Assembly: GCF_002295065.1 (NCBI RefSeq)
Contig: NZ_NSGG01000017.1
Location: 1-64,000, forward strand
Direction: 5' to 3'
Length of the DNA stretch: 64,000 nucleotides
From: Mesorhizobium sp. WSM3859
GTDB lineage: Bacteria > Pseudomonadota > Alphaproteobacteria > Rhizobiales > Rhizobiaceae
The notes under the pieces are model-generated. The model had not been told where the DNA came from. It saw only the letters and a program-made list of their open reading frames with translations, and ran no database searches. Below are positions 61,406-64,000 of the stretch, in pieces; the first letter of the stretch is position 1, and every line of letters starts with the position of its first letter. Both the position numbers and the translations under genes were made by a program.

Positions 61406-61759
61406 TCACGCATGCGCGTGAGGATGACGGAAGTCCCAGACGGCCCAGGCCGAAGCCACGACCACCAGCACGCCGAGGACGACATGCGTGGCCATGACAT
61501 TCGTGTCAGCCGCAAAGCCCAGGAGCCAAGGCGACACGATCAGCCAGAGCCCGAGGACCGCGCTTACCCATTCTTCCCACTCGGCGAACACCGAAAGCGT
61601 CGCCAGCGCCAGCGCGCCGAGCAGAACGCCGACGATCCAGGCGTTCCACGCAGGCACCATCGCCGCGGTGAATCCGATGACCCAAGGTAAGATGAACAGG
61701 CAGATCGCGAGGACCAGAGTGATCCAGTCCAGGCTCTTTCTTGCTTCCATCATTGCCAT
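61406..61759 (-). CDS. SPW-repeat membrane protein
   Basis: A 117-residue protein with four membrane segments in two SPW repeats: SLDWITLVLAICLFILPWVIGF and later EWVSAVLGLWLIVSPWLLGFA, each with the (S/P)PW motif. SPW proteins are small inner-membrane proteins of unknown function. GGAGG lies five bases before the chosen ATG (MAMMEARKS), which decides it over an ATG four codons upstream. Confidence 0.88.
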   Translation of the reverse strand: MAMMEARKSLDWITLVLAICLFILPWVIGFTAAMVPAWNAWIVGVLLGALALATLSVFAEWEEWVSAVLGLWLIVSPWLLGFAADTNVMATHVVLGVLVVVASAWAVWDFRHPHAHA

Positions 61760-62288
61760 GACAACCTCCATAGATGAAGCTTGGCCAAAGCAACTGTATC
61801 CGCGTGGACATTGCACGCTCGTTATTGATGTAATTACGCTTTTACCGCTCTGCAAGGAGGTGTGCGGAGGGGATCGGTTGCGCGCAACGCGGCGGCTCCC
61901 TACGTGCAAGGCATGGGAAAGCTCCTCGCGCTCTGCGCGCTGGCATTGAGATCACAAGCCCGTTTTGGGTGCTGGCGCTCGTTGAGATCGCAAGCTTGTT
62001 CTGGGAGTGCGGCGAGCCGGCTTCGATGGCCGGCAACCGCGGAAGCGGCGCCCCGCCGCCGATGCTGGACGAGCCTGGCGGCGTGCCGACACATGTCGCG
62101 CCGAGCGAGACCGGGACGAACCGGGCATATGTCCTCGATAAATCGGCGCCGGCGTTGAGATCGGTCAATTGGCACGCCCAGACCCGAGCCCTCAAACGCT
62201 GAAGTCGCTCTCCGTGTCGGCGCGGAGGCAGCGCATCGCCGGCGTTACGAAGAACGGCGATTGTACAAGCATGACGGGTGAACCAGGC
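61760..62288. other. Intergenic region of 529 bases with imperfect direct repeats
   Basis: Two imperfect copies of about 32 bases (TTGAGATCACAAGCCCGTTT and TTGAGATCGCAAGCTTGTTC onward) lie at 61946-61977 and 61982-62014, and a third TTGAGATCGG at 62156. No frame on either strand has a ribosome site or family resemblance. The region may be decayed coding sequence. Confidence 0.5.
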
Positions 62289-62501
62289 CTAGTGAACCGG
62301 CCTCGATGCCAGCGCGGCTCTTATATAGTTGGCATCATCTATCCCGCTGATGAACAGCCGCATGATAAGCCGCGCCACGTCATCCTGTTCCGGCCCGGCC
62401 GCAATGCCAAAGGCCTGACAATGGTTTGCGAATATCCTGGTCAGCATGTCGAGATCGTCGGAACTGAGATAGGTCGGGCACGCCACGGCGGTTCCCATCA
62501 T
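62289..62501 (-). CDS. Small hypothetical protein, 70 aa
   Basis: A helical protein (MMGTAVACPTYLSSDDLDMLTRIFANHCQAFGIAAGPEQDDVARLIMRLFISGIDDANYIRAALASRPVH). The ATG overlaps the stop of the gene at 62498-62713 as ATGA, so they are translationally coupled. Similar short proteins occur in rhizobia, function unknown. Confidence 0.7.
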   Translation of the reverse strand: MMGTAVACPTYLSSDDLDMLTRIFANHCQAFGIAAGPEQDDVARLIMRLFISGIDDANYIRAALASRPVH

Positions 62502-62713
62502 TCCATAGCCGGCGCGGCCAGCACGTTGCCTTCCGCGCCGCGGCGGTAATAGCTGGTCCTGCCGCGATCCCATTTAACTTTGATCTGGGTGGCAGTGGTC
62601 TCAACGACCGTACCGCCTTCGGGGCTGTCTTTACGGATAACCCGCTGGCCGAGCTGCAATGCGGTTGAAGCTGGCGCGTGCATATAGACGCGAGAAGAAT
62701 CTTTGAAGGGCAT
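62498..62713 (-). CDS. Small hypothetical protein, 71 aa
   Basis: A small beta-type protein with ALQLGQRVIRKDSPEGGTVVETTATQIKVKWDRGRTSYYRRG, reminiscent of SH3-like/KOW-like barrels that bind nucleic acid or protein. GGGGAGG is near the start. It is the first gene of a two-gene coupled unit. No family name is recognised. Confidence 0.68.
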   Translation of the reverse strand: MPFKDSSRVYMHAPASTALQLGQRVIRKDSPEGGTVVETTATQIKVKWDRGRTSYYRRGAEGNVLAAPAME

Positions 62714-62868
62714 ACGCGCCTCCCCTGTGTTCCGGGCGAAAGCGCGATGGTCACTCCCAAACGTCCGTATGCCTCTGCAAGGTGCGGACGGCCGAAATTA
62801 ACCATTGGTCGACTGGAATCGTTCCTGTCTTGAGAAAATAAAGCCCGTCACCGCCTGGACCCGGCGTC

Positions 62869-63948
62869 TCAAACACTGATGTCGCTGTCGGCATCGGTGC
62901 CGAGCTGCGGGACGATGATCGCCTCGAGCGGCGCGTCGAGCGCCCATTTCAAACTGCCGGGCGAGCGTTCGAGACTGGAAGAACCGCTCAGCGACTGCGG
63001 AGCCACCCGCTGCAGCACCACAGTGCCGAAGCCCTTGCGTTCGCCGGCCCCGTTCTCCTTGCCGGTCTTTTGCGCGGCCCCAATTCCGGCCGCGCCGGAT
63101 GTCTCCTGCCACAGAAGATGAAACCGCCGCCGCGCATTCGGTCCCGTCTCGACTTTCCAGGTGATTTCCACATGGCCGCCGTCGGCGGCAAGAGCGCCAT
63201 ATTTGGAGGAATTGGTGCCGAGCTCATGGAAGGCCATGCCGAGATTCTGGACCGCATTCGACTGCAGCGTCAACAGCGGGCCGGACAGCGAAATGCGCTC
63301 CTCGTGGCCGAAGGGCTTCAAATGCTCCTGGACAAGGTCGAACAGGCTGGCGCCGGCCCATTCCGAGGTGACCAGAAGGTCGTGCGAGCGCGACAGCGCC
63401 ATGATGCGCGCGCGGATCATCTGCTCGAACTCAGCAGGATCGGTCGAGCGCTTGCTGGTCTCCCTGACCATCGACAGGATCACCGCGAACTGGTTCTTCA
63501 CGCGGTGGTTGACCTCGCGCATCAGGAGCCGGATGCGGCGCTCGCTTTCCTTGGCGGCGGTGATATCGCGGGCGATCTGCGAGGCGCCGACGATCTCGCC
63601 CGCGTTGTTCCTGATGGGAGAGACGGTGATCGATACGGCGATCAGCGAGCCGTCCTTGCGCTTGCGCGTCGTCTCGAGACTCCCCACGCCTTCACCCCGG
63701 CGGATACGGCCAATGATCTCGGTTTCCTCGTTGTGCATGTGCTCGGGGATCAAGATCAGAATCGACTGGCCTATCACCTCCTCGGCGCTGTAGCCGAACA
63801 TGCGCTCGGCCGCATGGTTCCAATCGGTGATGATGCTGTTGAGATCCTTGCCGATGATGGCGTCGTAAGACGAATCGACGATCGCCGCGAGGCGCGCGTC
63901 GGCATTCGGGCCCTGTCGGATAGTCCCCCCGGATCTGTTCATGGACAT
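62869..63948 (-). CDS. PAS-HWE family sensor histidine kinase
   Basis: A 359-residue soluble kinase. A PAS domain spans about residues 15-130 (LAAIVDSSYDAIIGKDLNSIITDWNHAAERMFGYSAEEVIGQSI and a PAC segment RKRKDGSLIAVSITVSPIRNNAGEIVGASQIARDIT). The HWE/HisKA_2 H-box is LMREVNHRVKNQFAVILSMV with phospho-acceptor His, and the N-box is MAFHELGTNSSKYGALA. The G-boxes are degenerate. HWE/HisKA_2 kinases in alphaproteobacteria often feed the PhyR-NepR-EcfG general stress system, which would fit the EcfG promoters in this window; its partner is not present here. Confidence 0.93.
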   Translation of the reverse strand: MSMNRSGGTIRQGPNADARLAAIVDSSYDAIIGKDLNSIITDWNHAAERMFGYSAEEVIGQSILILIPEHMHNEETEIIGRIRRGEGVGSLETTRKRKDGSLIAVSITVSPIRNNAGEIVGASQIARDITAAKESERRIRLLMREVNHRVKNQFAVILSMVRETSKRSTDPAEFEQMIRARIMALSRSHDLLVTSEWAGASLFDLVQEHLKPFGHEERISLSGPLLTLQSNAVQNLGMAFHELGTNSSKYGALAADGGHVEITWKVETGPNARRRFHLLWQETSGAAGIGAAQKTGKENGAGERKGFGTVVLQRVAPQSLSGSSSLERSPGSLKWALDAPLEAIIVPQLGTDADSDISV

Positions 63949-64000
63949 TAGCTAGGGCCGGCCGGCGTCAAGGCAATTTGTCGAGGGGCGGCTATTTGTC

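Overview
The window is GC-rich chromosomal DNA from an alphaproteobacterium of the order Rhizobiales, most likely Mesorhizobium or a close relative. The evidence is the groEL tail with a GGM-rich end, a complete aapJQMP general amino acid transporter, a ChoX-type choline-binding protein next to a BetI-like regulator, HWE-type histidine kinase, DUF6894, DUF3309 and SPW small stress proteins, sigma-EcfG (general stress response) promoter motifs of the form GGAAC-N16/17-CGTT, and many short palindromic mosaic repeats of the kind scattered through rhizobial genomes. No rRNA, tRNA or CRISPR array was recognised.

Layout. 1-10.4 kb: groEL 3' end and terminator, small enzymes and regulators (RBBP9-like hydrolase, Lrp, OsmC, GFA, AraC, LysE), a putative EcfG-driven small RNA at about 5757-5834, GST, and a patatin/metallophosphoesterase pair. 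10.4-16.8 kb: TetR/NIPSNAP pair with two operators, hydrolase-choX operon facing a BetI-like repressor, SDR, fumC. 17-24.6 kb: two DoxX proteins, the ppk-ppx polyphosphate operon, a zf-CHCC protein, an FAD monooxygenase, a DUF2459 protein. 24.8-29.1 kb: aapJQMP. 29.6-34 kb: metC, then an ECF sigma factor-DUF4142-cupredoxin cluster with a repeated promoter motif, and an HPP-CBS membrane protein. 34-40.5 kb: a frameshifted enoyl-CoA hydratase facing a TetR gene that looks leaderless, then a LacI-controlled ribose-type ABC transporter operon. 40.7-48.6 kb: an SLC13/ArsB-like permease, a CHASE3 hybrid histidine kinase, a cluster of tiny stress-type membrane proteins with divergent EcfG promoters, a PAS protein, and msrA with an apparent ATT start.

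48.6-53 kb is a scar of a lost prophage: a terminase-like small/large subunit pair on the minus strand that stops at a palindromic repeat, with what looks like a further piece of the large subunit 1.3 kb away beyond a HEAT-repeat gene. 52-54 kb holds small stress or unknown proteins including an EcfG-promoted ElaB/YqjD-like protein. 54.3-56.3 kb: DoxX, tryptophan 2,3-dioxygenase whose C-terminus is encoded by an inserted repeat, and a divergent Lrp regulator. 56.3-59.7 kb is the most unusual locus: a secreted Gly/Asn-repeat protein faces an operon of an HTTM (vitamin-K-dependent-carboxylase-like) membrane protein, its companion, and an SdrD-B-like secreted protein. The two transcription units are bounded by almost identical 54-bp regulatory elements in opposite orientation, so they are probably co-regulated. 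60-64 kb holds small unknown proteins, a GFA protein, an SPW membrane protein and a PAS-HWE kinase.

Several genes are broken by a frameshift (enoyl-CoA hydratase, HTTM, a small EcfG-linked peptide). Mosaic repeats repeatedly provide or abut stop codons of neighbouring genes.
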